A DNA stretch of 7,443 bases from Verrucomicrobiota bacterium (GCA_022709995.1 JAKLHU010000095.1:1-7443); one strand, 5' to 3'; numbered from the stretch's first letter, positions 1 to 7,071 are shown. Notes: generated from the sequence alone by a model not told the origin. Program-made: numbers and translations.

Positions 1-86
1 AGGACGGATAGGACGGATAGGACGGATAGGACGGATAGGACGGATAGGACGGATAGGACGGATAGGACGGATAGGACGGATAGGAC
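1..86. repeat. 9-bp tandem repeat array, unit AGGACGGAT
   Basis: Nine perfect copies of AGGACGGAT fill positions 1-81 and a partial copy (AGGAC) follows at 82-86. The array begins at the window edge, so its true length is unknown. The perfect identity suggests recent expansion by slippage or recombination. The same motif occurs reversed at 145-213 and in degenerate form at 7193-7258. No coding function is evident. The period is a multiple of three, so it leaves an open frame, but nothing supports translation. Confidence 0.97.
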
Positions 87-144
87 ATATACCCTTTGCT
101 TGATGGCTCGGTTTGGCTTTGGGCGACTGCCATAACCCAAGTGC

Positions 145-213
145 CTATTCGTCCCATTGTCGTATATGCCGTCTATACGTCCCATCCGTCCTATCCGTCC
201 TATCCGTCCCATG
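145..213. repeat. Degenerate 9-bp array in opposite orientation
   Basis: The stretch can be read with a 9-base period as variants of CTATCCGTC. Positions 184-209 are a perfect 26-base reverse complement of the array at 1-81 (unit ATCCGTCCT on this strand). Copies towards the left end (about 145-183) have drifted, for example TATTCGTCC and ATATGCCGT. Together with the first array it forms a long inverted repeat around a spacer of about 100 bases (82-183 at the closest register). It could form a cruciform in DNA or a hairpin if transcribed. Confidence 0.88.
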
Positions 214-493
214 TCATCCTGCCGATCGCGGGCCGCAAAGCCGTGAACGGCAACCCCGGGGGGGATTTTCCGGCTTCGGGGGGCGTCCGTGCCGGCTTCG
301 GGCAACTGGAAAAACTCGTTGCGGCTGTGGTAATTGCCGAGCGCGGGAATTATAGTATTTGATATTTCGAGGCAACGGTTTGGGCCGCTTGGCCAGCCGG
401 TCGTCATGGACGCATCAAGGTGACAATGGCTTTCCGTCATTGGTGACCATCAACCAGAGGCCGGACCGGTCTCACTGCTCTTGCACAGGTGAA
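214..493 (+). promoter_or_regulatory. speA upstream leader, no gene recognised
   Basis: This GC-rich, apparently non-coding stretch should carry the promoter and 5' leader of the speA operon. A -10-like TATAGT lies at 351-356, but no convincing -35 box sits at the right distance, so promoter placement is weak. Other visible items are a small hairpin GCCGT-GA-ACGGC at 240-251, a direct repeat CCGGCTTCGGG at 270-280 and 292-302, and two very short open frames at 406-423 and 426-446. The speA reading frame stays open up to a TTG at 359, but that part does not resemble arginine decarboxylase. Confidence 0.4.
487..492 (+). promoter_or_regulatory. Ribosome binding site deciding the speA start
   Basis: AGGTGA lies one base before the ATG at 494. 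It matches the 3' part of the full Shine-Dalgarno sequence (AGGAGGTGA), so the short spacing is acceptable. It supports Met-494 over the upstream in-frame TTG (359) and GTG (443). Confidence 0.6.
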
Positions 494-2416
494 ATGAAAA
501 TCAAAAAACAGGCGTTTGAACACTGGTCGGTCGATGATTCGTCCGACATCTACGGCGTCCCGAACTGGAGCTGTGACTATTTTGCCATCAACGGCCGCGG
601 CGAGCTGGAGATTCTGGCCACGCCCGGCGACCGCGATTCCGGCGTTCCCCTGCTGGATGTCGTCAACGGCATCAAGGACCGCGGCATGAACATGCCGGTT
701 CTGCTGCGGGTCAGCAACATCCTCGACGCGCGCATCAAGCTGCTGCACACCAGTTTTCGCAAAGCCATCAAGCAGACAAAATTCCAGGGCGAGTACAAGG
801 GCGTTTTTCCGATCAAGGTCAATCAGCAGCAGCAGATCATCGAAGAGATCTGCCGTTTTGGCGAAGAGTACCATCACGGCCTGGAAGCCGGCAGCAAGGC
901 CGAATTGATTGCGGCCCTCGGCACTCTCCAGGACCGCGAAGCCTGCCTGATCTGCAATGGCTACAAGGACGAGGAATTCATTGACCTGGCCCTCTACGCC
1001 TGCCGTCTTGGCTACCAGTGCTTCATCGTCGTGGAAATGCCCAGTGAAATGAATTTGATCATCGAGCGCAGCCGGGCCTTGGGCATCAAGCCCCTGATTG
1101 GCATCCGCATGAAACTCTCCACGCGGGCCAGCGGGCAGTGGACCGAATCCGGCGGCGACCGCAGCGTCTTCGGGCTCAACACGTCTGAACTGATGGCCAT
1201 GGTCGACCTCCTGCGCCAGGAAGGCATGCTCGACTGCCTGCGGCTGCTGCACTATCACATCGGCTCCCAGATTCCGAACATCCGCGACATCCGGGCCGGC
1301 GTCCTGGAAGCCAGCCGGGTCTATGTCGGCTTGGTTGAAGAAGGCGCCGCCATGGGTCATCTCGACCTTGGCGGCGGCTTGGCCGTGGACTACGACGGCT
1401 CCCATACCAACTACCATCACAGCCGCAACTACACCATTGACGAATATTGCGTCGACATCATCGACACCGTCGGCGAAACCCTCAACAGCAAAGGCATTGC
1501 CCATCCGACCATCATCACCGAATCGGGCCGCGCCACCATCGCCTATTCGTCCATCCTGCTGTTCAACATCCTCGACGCCACCCGTTTCGAGCCGTCCTCG
1601 ATTCCCGACGCCCTGCCCCCGGACTGCAACGAAATGACCAAGGACCTGATGAACATCCTGAAGAACATGAGCCAGAAGAACCTGCAGGAGAATTTCCACG
1701 ACGCGATCTACTATCGTGACGAGCTGCGGATTTTGTTCAAGAACGGCCGGATTTCGCTGCGCGAACGCGGTTTGGCCGAGAGTGTCTTCTGGCACATCAT
1801 GGTTTCGGTCATCAAGGAAGTCAAGAAGCTGAAGTACGTCCCGGATGAATTCGAGGGGCTGGACAAGGCCCTGGCCGACATCTACTACGGCAACCTGAGC
1901 ATTTTCCAGTCACTGCCGGACTCCTGGGCGATCAAGCAGATTTTTCCGATCATGCCGATTCATCGCCTGAACGAGCGGCCGACCCGGAATGCCATCATTT
2001 CGGACATCACCTGCGACTGCGACGGCAAGATCGAGCAGTTTGTCGATTTGCACGACGAGCGCCAGACGCTGCCCTTGCACGAGTTGCGCGAGAACGAGGA
2101 GTACTATCTGGCGGCCTTCCTGGTCGGCGCCTATCAGGAGACGCTGGGCGACCTGCACAATCTTCTGGGCGACACGAATGTCGTCAGCATCAACATCACG
2201 GGCGAGCGCCACTACGAGATCGTCCAGGAGCTGGAAGGCGATTCGGTCGCCGACGTGTTGTCGTACGTGGAGTACAATCCGGCGGCGCTGCGTGATCGTT
2301 TCAAGCAGCGGGCGGAACGCGCGGTGCGGGAGAAGCTGATCACGCCGGCGGAGCGCAAGGCCATCATGACCGCCTTTGAAAACGGCATGCACGGCTACAC
2401 GTATTTTGAACGTTGA
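494..2416 (+). CDS. speA: Biosynthetic arginine decarboxylase (SpeA)
   Basis: This cytoplasmic PLP enzyme decarboxylates L-arginine to agmatine, the entry step of the pathway encoded here. The 640-residue product matches the usual SpeA length of about 630-660. Visible landmarks, numbered from Met-494, are FPIKVNQ with the PLP lysine at about 108, LEAGSKAEL at about 130, LLHYHIGSQ at about 251-259, the glycine-rich DLGGGLAVDYDG at about 291-302, ESGRA at about 343, DITCDCDG with the likely catalytic Cys at about 507, and GAYQETLGDLHNLLGDT at about 545-561. The fold is an alanine racemase-like barrel followed by a beta domain, as in other fold III decarboxylases. The frame stays open upstream to a TTG at 359, giving 45 more residues, but these look unlike the family; the ATG at 494 has an AGGTGA before it. 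The next gene starts 24 bases after the stop, so it is probably the first gene of an operon. Confidence 0.96.
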   Translation: MKIKKQAFEHWSVDDSSDIYGVPNWSCDYFAINGRGELEILATPGDRDSGVPLLDVVNGIKDRGMNMPVLLRVSNILDARIKLLHTSFRKAIKQTKFQGEYKGVFPIKVNQQQQIIEEICRFGEEYHHGLEAGSKAELIAALGTLQDREACLICNGYKDEEFIDLALYACRLGYQCFIVVEMPSEMNLIIERSRALGIKPLIGIRMKLSTRASGQWTESGGDRSVFGLNTSELMAMVDLLRQEGMLDCLRLLHYHIGSQIPNIRDIRAGVLEASRVYVGLVEEGAAMGHLDLGGGLAVDYDGSHTNYHHSRNYTIDEYCVDIIDTVGETLNSKGIAHPTIITESGRATIAYSSILLFNILDATRFEPSSIPDALPPDCNEMTKDLMNILKNMSQKNLQENFHDAIYYRDELRILFKNGRISLRERGLAESVFWHIMVSVIKEVKKLKYVPDEFEGLDKALADIYYGNLSIFQSLPDSWAIKQIFPIMPIHRLNERPTRNAIISDITCDCDGKIEQFVDLHDERQTLPLHELRENEEYYLAAFLVGAYQETLGDLHNLLGDTNVVSINITGERHYEIVQELEGDSVADVLSYVEYNPAALRDRFKQRAERAVREKLITPAERKAIMTAFENGMHGYTYFER

Positions 2417-2440
2417 ACACAACCCAGGGAGGAACACACC

Positions 2441-3625
2441 ATGGCAAAAGTACTGATCATCGGGGCCGGCGGCGTCGGCCAGGTCGTAGCCCATAAGTGC
2501 GCCCAGGTGCCGGAGGTGTTCAGCGACATCTGCCTGGCCAGCCGGACCGAGTCGAAATGCCGCAAGATCGCGGCCCAGCTGCCGCGGCCGATTCAGACGG
2601 CGCGGGTGGACGCGGACCAGGTTCCGGAGCTGGTCGCCCTGATCCGCTCCTTCCAGCCGGCGGTGGTGATCAACGTGGCCTTGCCCTACCAGGACCTGCA
2701 TATCATGGACGCCTGCCTCGAAACCGGCGTCCACTACGTCGACACCGCCAATTACGAGCCGTTGGAAGAGGCGCATTTCGAATATCGCTGGCAGTGGGAC
2801 TACCACGACCGTTTCAAGGAGCGCGGCATCATGGCGTTGCTGGGCAGCGGCTTTGACCCGGGCGTGACCAATGTCTACACCGCCTGGGCCAAGAAGAAGC
2901 ATTTTGACACCATCGAGGAACTCGACATCATCGACGCCAACGCCGGCGATCACGGCCAGCCCTTCGCCACCAACTTCAATCCGGAAATCAACATCCGCGA
3001 GGTGACCGCCAATGGCAAATACTATCGCGATGGCGCCTTTGTGGAAACCAAGCCAATGGAAGTCAGCCGCGAGTACGACTTTCCGGAAGGCATCGGGCCG
3101 AAGAAAATCTATCTGCTGTGGCACGAGGAGCTGGAGTCGCTGGTGCGTTTTCTGAAGCCGCATGGCCTGAAGCAGGCCCGGTTCTGGATGACCTTCTCGG
3201 ACAATTATCTGAAGCATCTGGAAGTTCTGCAGAACGTCGGCATGACCAGGATCGACCCGGTTCTCTACCAGGGCCGGGAGATCGTCCCGCTGCAGTTTTT
3301 GAAGGCGCTTCTGCCGGATCCGGCGTCGCTGGGGCCGCTGACCAAGGGCAAGACCTGCATCGGCTGCCATCTCAAGGGCACGAAAAATGGCCGGCCGCGA
3401 GAATACTACGTCTACAACATCTGCGACCACGAGGCGTGCTATCGCGAGGTGCAGTCGCAGGCGATTTCCTACACGACCGGCGTACCGGCCATGATCGGCG
3501 CCATGATGATCGCCACCGGCGTCTGGAAAGGCCGCGGTGTGTTCAACATGGAGCAGTTCGATCCCGAGCCGTTCATGGAAAAACTCAACCGCCATGGCCT
3601 GCCCTGGAAGGAAGTGTTCCTGTGA
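2441..3625 (+). CDS. Carboxynorspermidine/carboxyspermidine dehydrogenase (saccharopine dehydrogenase family)
   Basis: The enzyme reductively condenses aspartate beta-semialdehyde with putrescine (or diaminopropane) to carboxyspermidine (or carboxynorspermidine), using NADPH, in the cytoplasm. The 394-residue product has an N-terminal Rossmann motif, KVLIIGAGGVGQVVAHK at 3-19, then SRTESKCRKIA at about 34-44, HYVDTANYEP at about 98-107 and GSGFDPGVTN at 135-144. A C-terminal region includes KTCIGCHLKG at 304-313 and GVPAMIGAMMIATGVW at 347-362. Length and these motifs fit the carboxynorspermidine synthase branch rather than lysine-pathway saccharopine dehydrogenase, and adjacency to nspC supports this strongly. 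A good ribosome site, AGGGAGGA (2426-2433), precedes the ATG by seven bases. Its stop codon overlaps the nspC start by one base. With an arginine-to-putrescine route nearby, putrescine is the likely amine, giving carboxyspermidine. Confidence 0.95.
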   Translation: MAKVLIIGAGGVGQVVAHKCAQVPEVFSDICLASRTESKCRKIAAQLPRPIQTARVDADQVPELVALIRSFQPAVVINVALPYQDLHIMDACLETGVHYVDTANYEPLEEAHFEYRWQWDYHDRFKERGIMALLGSGFDPGVTNVYTAWAKKKHFDTIEELDIIDANAGDHGQPFATNFNPEINIREVTANGKYYRDGAFVETKPMEVSREYDFPEGIGPKKIYLLWHEELESLVRFLKPHGLKQARFWMTFSDNYLKHLEVLQNVGMTRIDPVLYQGREIVPLQFLKALLPDPASLGPLTKGKTCIGCHLKGTKNGRPREYYVYNICDHEACYREVQSQAISYTTGVPAMIGAMMIATGVWKGRGVFNMEQFDPEPFMEKLNRHGLPWKEVFL

Positions 3626-4773
3626 TGGGAGGCCTGAACGGTCTGGACTTGGCCCGGATCGCGACGCCGTGCTTTGTTGTCGACCTCGGCCGGCTGCGCG
3701 CCAACCTGCGCATTCTGGACGATGTCATCCGGCGCAGCGGCGCACGCATCCTGCTGGCGCAGAAGGCGTTTTCCATGTTTTCGGTGTATCCGCTGCTGCG
3801 TCAGACTCTGCATGGCGTCTGTGCCTCTTCGCCGCATGAAGCCCGCCTGGGCCGCGAGGAATTCGGCCGCGAAGTGCATGCCTTTGCCGCCGCCTATGCC
3901 GACCGCGACCTGGCCGAACTGTTGACGCTGGCCGACCACCTTGTGTTCAACTCCTTTGCGCAATGGCGCCGGTATCGCAACCAGTGCGCCGCGGCGGGAA
4001 TCACCTGCGGACTGCGTGTCAACCCGGAGCATTCCGAGGCCGTGGCGGAAATCTATTCGCCCTGCGCGCCGCGTTCGCGCCTCGGCATCCGTCGTCGCGA
4101 TTTTGCCGGCCAGAGTCTGGACGGCATCAGCGGCCTGCATTTCCATACCCTGTGCCAGCAGGGCGCCGAGGCCCTGGAACGGACCCTGGCGGCCTTTGAA
4201 GAGCGGTTCGCCGAATTCCTGCCCGGGATGTCCTGGGTCAATTTCGGCGGCGGCCATCATATCACCCGACCCGGCTACGATGTCGATTTGCTTTGCCGGC
4301 TGGTCAGCGGTTTCCGGCAGCGCCACGGCATCAAGACCATTTACCTCGAGCCCGGCGAAGCCGTGGCTCTGAATGCCGGTAGCCTGGTCGCAACCGTGCT
4401 CGATTTGGTTGACAACGACGGGCCGATTGCCATTCTTGACGCCTCGGCCGCCGCGCACATGCCCGACGTCCTTGAAATGCCGTATCGGCCGGAAGTCGTC
4501 GGCGCGGGCCTGCCTGGCGAAAAGCCGTTCACCTGCCGGCTGGCCGGCCATTCCTGCCTGGCCGGAGATGTCATCGGCGACTACTCCTTTGACCGGCCGT
4601 TGCGAGTCGGCGACCGCGTCGAACTGCTGGACATGGCGATCTATTCGATGGTCAAGACCACGACCTTCAATGGCCTGGCTCTGCCCTCCATCGCGACCTG
4701 GGACGAGGAAAACGGCGACTTCCGCCTGGTGCGCCAGTTCTCCTACGAGGACTTCAAATCCCGGCTGTCGTAG
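3625..4773 (+). CDS. nspC: Carboxynorspermidine/carboxyspermidine decarboxylase (NspC)
   Basis: This cytoplasmic PLP fold III decarboxylase performs the last step, carboxyspermidine to spermidine (or carboxynorspermidine to norspermidine). The 382-residue product is typical in length. Motifs are TPCFVVDLGRL at 14-24, ILLAQKAFSMFSVYPL with the PLP lysine at 47, ASSPHEARLG at 67-76, CGLRVNPEHSE at 128-138, SPCAPRSRLG at 145-154, LHFHTLCQQ at 171-179, NFGGGHHITRPGYDV at 206-220, LEPGEAVALN at 241-250, HMPDVLEMPYRP at 278-289, and SCLAGDVIGDYSF at 310-322 with the likely catalytic Cys-311. The frame is open far upstream inside the dehydrogenase gene. The ATG at 3625 is chosen because the protein begins there just before the conserved TPxxVxD segment and because TGATG links it to the upstream stop, suggesting translational coupling. 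A weak AAGGAA at 3608-3613 may serve as ribosome site. Confidence 0.96.
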   Translation: MGGLNGLDLARIATPCFVVDLGRLRANLRILDDVIRRSGARILLAQKAFSMFSVYPLLRQTLHGVCASSPHEARLGREEFGREVHAFAAAYADRDLAELLTLADHLVFNSFAQWRRYRNQCAAAGITCGLRVNPEHSEAVAEIYSPCAPRSRLGIRRRDFAGQSLDGISGLHFHTLCQQGAEALERTLAAFEERFAEFLPGMSWVNFGGGHHITRPGYDVDLLCRLVSGFRQRHGIKTIYLEPGEAVALNAGSLVATVLDLVDNDGPIAILDASAAAHMPDVLEMPYRPEVVGAGLPGEKPFTCRLAGHSCLAGDVIGDYSFDRPLRVGDRVELLDMAIYSMVKTTTFNGLALPSIATWDEENGDFRLVRQFSYEDFKSRLS

Positions 4774-4787
4774 GCCCGCCAGCCCCA

Positions 4788-4807
4788 GCCGGCCGCAAGC
4801 GGCCGGC
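4788..4807 (+). terminator. Short GC hairpin after nspC
   Basis: GCCGGCCG and CGGCCGGC form a perfect 8-bp stem around a CAAG loop, 14 bases after the nspC stop. No T-tract follows, so it is not a standard intrinsic terminator. It may protect the 3' end of the message or pause transcription. Confidence 0.4.
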
Positions 4808-4884
4808 CACTGGACAGAAGCGGCGCGGCCACCGGTCGCAAAGCAGCGGTAAAAAGTCTTGGCCTGCTTTCTTGCCTCTTTGCC

Positions 4885-4934
4885 GCCCATCGCCTTGCCG
4901 CGGCTGCGACAGCGGCCACGGCAAGGCGATGGGC
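4885..4934. terminator. 16-bp perfect hairpin between convergent operons
   Basis: Positions 4885-4900 and 4919-4934 are perfect reverse complements (16 bp) around an 18-base loop that can itself fold (GCTG/CAGC, 4903-4906 with 4910-4913). It lies between nspC and aguA, where a bidirectional terminator is expected. No clear T-run follows on either strand, so a termination role is inferred from position and stem strength only. Confidence 0.5.
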
Positions 4935-4957
4935 CGAAAAGGGATAGATGGGGGAGC

Positions 4958-5000
4958 GCGAGGGGGAGGAAAGGGCCCGCGGCCCTTTCCTCCCCCTCGC
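4958..5000. terminator. 20-bp perfect hairpin between convergent operons
   Basis: Positions 4958-4977 and 4981-5000 are perfect reverse complements (20 bp) with a 3-base loop, CGC. The stem has a purine-only G/A block on one side. It lies 51 bases beyond the aguA stop and 184 beyond the nspC stop. The flanks lack a long T-run on either strand, though both transcripts would meet C-rich, G-poor sequence nearby. It is most likely part of a two-way transcription barrier; a dispersed palindromic repeat is an alternative. Confidence 0.55.
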
Positions 5001-5022
5001 AAAACCTTCTCTTCTCCTCGCC

Positions 5023-5042
5023 GGCCCTTTCCTCCCTCTCGC
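5023..5042. repeat. Second copy of the hairpin right arm
   Basis: This 20-base segment matches 4981-5000 at 19 of 20 positions (C to T at the fifteenth). It could therefore pair with the same left arm at 4958-4977, giving an alternative hairpin with a loop of about 45 bases and one G-U pair. The aguA stop lies nine bases further on. Confidence 0.85.
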
Positions 5043-5051
5043 TGAACCCGA

Positions 5052-6131
5052 CTATGCTTTTCCGGCCGGCACTTGTTGGCTCAGGCAATGCAGGGCGCCG
5101 CCTTCGAGGACAATGTCGAAGCTGTCGATTGGGATGATATCGCGGCCGGGGAAGGCCTGGCCGAGGACGGCGAGGGCCTGGCGGTCGCTGTTGTCCTGGC
5201 GGTAGGTCGGCGCCAGCACGGCGCCATTGATGACGAGGAAATTCGCGTAGCTGGCCGGCAGAATTTCTTCGCGCCAGCCCTGTGGACGGATGGGCTGCGG
5301 GCAGGGCAGGGGAACCACCTCGAGGCGGCGTCCCTCCGGGCCGCGCATCTGTTTCAACAACGTCAGATTGCGCTGCAGAATCGCGTGATTTGGCGACATC
5401 GGGTCGTCGTCGACCAGCGTCAGCACGGCATCGGGCCGGAAGAACCTGGCCAGGGTGTCGATATGGCCGTCGGTGTCATCGCCGCACAGCCCGCCGGGCA
5501 GCCAGCCGATCTGCTCTACGCCCAGAAATCGACGCAGAATCCGTTCAATGTCGGTTTTACCGAGGCCTGGATTGCGGTTGGGGTTGAGCAGGACCGACTC
5601 GGTGGTGAGGAGCATGCCGGCGCCATTGGTTTCCAAGGCGCCGCCCTCTCCGAACAGCGGCGCCTGGAAGCAGGGCAGGCCCATCGCGCCGGCCATGCGC
5701 TCGGCAACCAGATCGTCCTGACCCCAGGGCGGGAATTTGCCGCCCCAGGCGTTGTAGTGGAAGGAGACGACGGCTCGTTGCGACGTCAGCCGATGCTTCA
5801 GGACAATCGGGCCGTGGTCGCGGCACCAGGCATCGTCCGTGGCAAGGTCATGCATGATGACGCGGTCCATTTTGGCGCCGGCGCCGGCCAGCAGGTCGCG
5901 CCAGCGCGTCTGGGCCGCGGCGACGCAGTGCAGGCGCACGTCCTCGTACTTGGAAATGGCCGCCGCAAAGGCCGCATACGCTTTTTCCATGGCGGGGCGG
6001 TTGTCCGGCCAGGTGCGCGAATTCAGCGGGCAGGACAGAATTACGGATTCCTGGTGCTCCCATTCGGCCGGAAACAGAAAGCCCTGCTCCTGTGGAGTGG
6101 CCGCGGCGGCCAGGTTGGCATCGGGTGACAT
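5052..6131 (-). CDS. aguA: Agmatine deiminase (AguA)
   Basis: The enzyme hydrolyses agmatine to N-carbamoylputrescine and ammonia in the cytoplasm, using the SpeA product. The 359-residue product belongs to the peptidylarginine deiminase-like guanidine-modifying family. Visible motifs are PAEWEHQESVILSCP at 21-35, DAWCRDHGPI at 100-109, FHYNAWGGKF at 124-133, GEGGALETNG at 161-170, LLNPNRNPG at 181-189, GDDTDGHIDTLARF at 217-230 with the catalytic His-223, LPASYANFLVINGAVLAP at 291-308, and GGALHCLSQQVP at 344-355 with the nucleophile Cys-349. The extreme N-terminus (2-17) is Ala-rich and probably disordered. The ATG at 6131 has AAGGAG at 6139-6144 (minus strand), seven bases away, and only 14 bases separate it from the aguB stop, so the two genes form an operon. 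It converges on nspC. Other members of the family act on arginine or peptidyl-arginine; the AguB and SpeA neighbours favour agmatine. Confidence 0.95.
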   Translation of the reverse strand: MSPDANLAAAATPQEQGFLFPAEWEHQESVILSCPLNSRTWPDNRPAMEKAYAAFAAAISKYEDVRLHCVAAAQTRWRDLLAGAGAKMDRVIMHDLATDDAWCRDHGPIVLKHRLTSQRAVVSFHYNAWGGKFPPWGQDDLVAERMAGAMGLPCFQAPLFGEGGALETNGAGMLLTTESVLLNPNRNPGLGKTDIERILRRFLGVEQIGWLPGGLCGDDTDGHIDTLARFFRPDAVLTLVDDDPMSPNHAILQRNLTLLKQMRGPEGRRLEVVPLPCPQPIRPQGWREEILPASYANFLVINGAVLAPTYRQDNSDRQALAVLGQAFPGRDIIPIDSFDIVLEGGALHCLSQQVPAGKA

Positions 6132-6145
6132 GGCGTGGCTCCTTT

Positions 6146-7054
6146 TCAGTCGTCAAAGCGCCGGGTGATTTTGTCATACGCGTCTATGCGCCGGTCGCGG
6201 AAGAACGGCCACATCCGCCGATGCTCCTCCAATTGCCGCCAGTCGCAGTCGGCATAGACGATAGCGGGGCTGTCGCCGGCTTCGGCCAGGCTGCGGCCGT
6301 AGAAGTCGCAGACAAACGACGATCCCCAGAAATGCGTCTCGCCCTCCTGGCCGACCCGGTTGACCGCTGCATAGAAGCAGCCGTTGGCCACGGCGTGGCC
6401 GCGTTGGACATTGAGCCAGGCTTCGCGCTGGCGCGCCGCCAGTTCCGGCCCCTCCGAGGCCAAGCCGCCGATCGCGGTTGGACAGAAGATCAGGCCGGCG
6501 CCCTGCAGGGCGGTCAGGCGGGCCGATTCCGGAAACCACTGGTCCCAGCAGATGATGACGCCAATCCGGCCAAAGGCCGTGTCAAAGGCCTGAAAACCAA
6601 GGTCGCCCGGCGTGAAATAGAATTTCTCTTCAAAGCCGGGGTCCTGGGGAATGTGCATCTTGCGGTATTTGCCGGCGATCTGGCCGTCGGCGTCGATGAC
6701 GACGGCGGTGTTGTGGGCCAGGCCCGGGGCCCGGTGCTCGAACAGGGAGAGAATGATGACGACTCCCAACCGGCGGGCCAGCTCGCCGTAATGGCGCGTG
6801 GCCGGCCCGGGGATGGTTTCCGCCAACGCGAAGAGGTCGGGATTTTGGACCCGGCAGAAATACGGGTGCAGAAAGAGCTCCTGGGTGCAGATGATCTTGG
6901 CGCCGCTGGCGGCGGCCGTGGTGATGAGCCGGTCGGTGTCGGCCATGGCCGCAGCCGGGCTGGCAAAGCCGGTGTTCTGCAGCAGAGCGATACGGACGAC
7001 TCGCGGGTCGCCGGCGCTGGCCCCATGGGCCAAGGAAGCGGGTTTGTCGGACAT
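6146..7054 (-). CDS. aguB: N-carbamoylputrescine amidohydrolase (AguB)
   Basis: This nitrilase-superfamily amidase hydrolyses N-carbamoylputrescine to putrescine, CO2 and ammonia in the cytoplasm. The 302-residue product shows the Glu-Lys-Cys triad: Glu-59 in CTQELFLHPYFC, Lys-132 in GKYRKMHIPQDPGFEEKFYF, and Cys-169 in GVIICWDQWFPESAR. CPTAIGG at 191-197, NRVGQEG at 232-238 and FWGSSFVCDFYG at 242-253 also fit this subfamily. The N-terminal 18 residues precede the usual start of the domain (VVRIALLQN), so the protein has a modest extension. The ATG at 7054 is preceded on the minus strand by AAGGAG (7065-7070), ten bases away. It is the first gene of the aguB-aguA operon. The upstream gene on the same strand ends 231 bases away, a gap filled by repeats, so a promoter in that gap is likely although none is clear. 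Confidence 0.95.
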   Translation of the reverse strand: MSDKPASLAHGASAGDPRVVRIALLQNTGFASPAAAMADTDRLITTAAASGAKIICTQELFLHPYFCRVQNPDLFALAETIPGPATRHYGELARRLGVVIILSLFEHRAPGLAHNTAVVIDADGQIAGKYRKMHIPQDPGFEEKFYFTPGDLGFQAFDTAFGRIGVIICWDQWFPESARLTALQGAGLIFCPTAIGGLASEGPELAARQREAWLNVQRGHAVANGCFYAAVNRVGQEGETHFWGSSFVCDFYGRSLAEAGDSPAIVYADCDWRQLEEHRRMWPFFRDRRIDAYDKITRRFDD

Positions 7055-7071
7055 GGTTTGGGTTCTCCTTG

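Noticed and set aside
1..213. CRISPR array
   Set aside because: The units are only nine bases and contiguous, without unique spacers, and no cas genes are present.
334..356. TTGCCG with TATAGT as a -35/-10 promoter pair
   Set aside because: Spacing is only about 11 bases, too short for a sigma-70 promoter; only the -10-like box is mentioned, with low confidence.
96..362. 88-codon frame rich in Ser, Pro and Tyr upstream of speA
   Set aside because: Its repetitive part only translates the 9-bp repeat, and nothing suggests a real protein.
437..1795. 452-codon open frame antisense to speA
   Set aside because: It is a shadow of GC-rich codon use in speA. Its translation is low-complexity, rich in Ala, Val and Asp, with no recognisable domain.
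1910..3595. 561-codon open frame antisense to speA and the dehydrogenase
   Set aside because: It spans the junction of two clear genes on the other strand and shows no family motifs; a codon-bias shadow.
3118..3624. Upstream extension of the nspC frame by 169 codons inside the dehydrogenase gene
   Set aside because: The extension is an out-of-frame reading of the dehydrogenase, and NspC homology begins just after the ATG at 3625. It is not a fusion.
3469..5088. 539-codon open frame antisense to nspC and running through the hairpin region
   Set aside because: It translates intergenic palindromes and the complement of nspC, without recognisable domains.
5073..6128. 351-codon plus-strand frame across aguA
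   Set aside because: It is the mirror of aguA, whose catalytic motifs are all on the minus strand.
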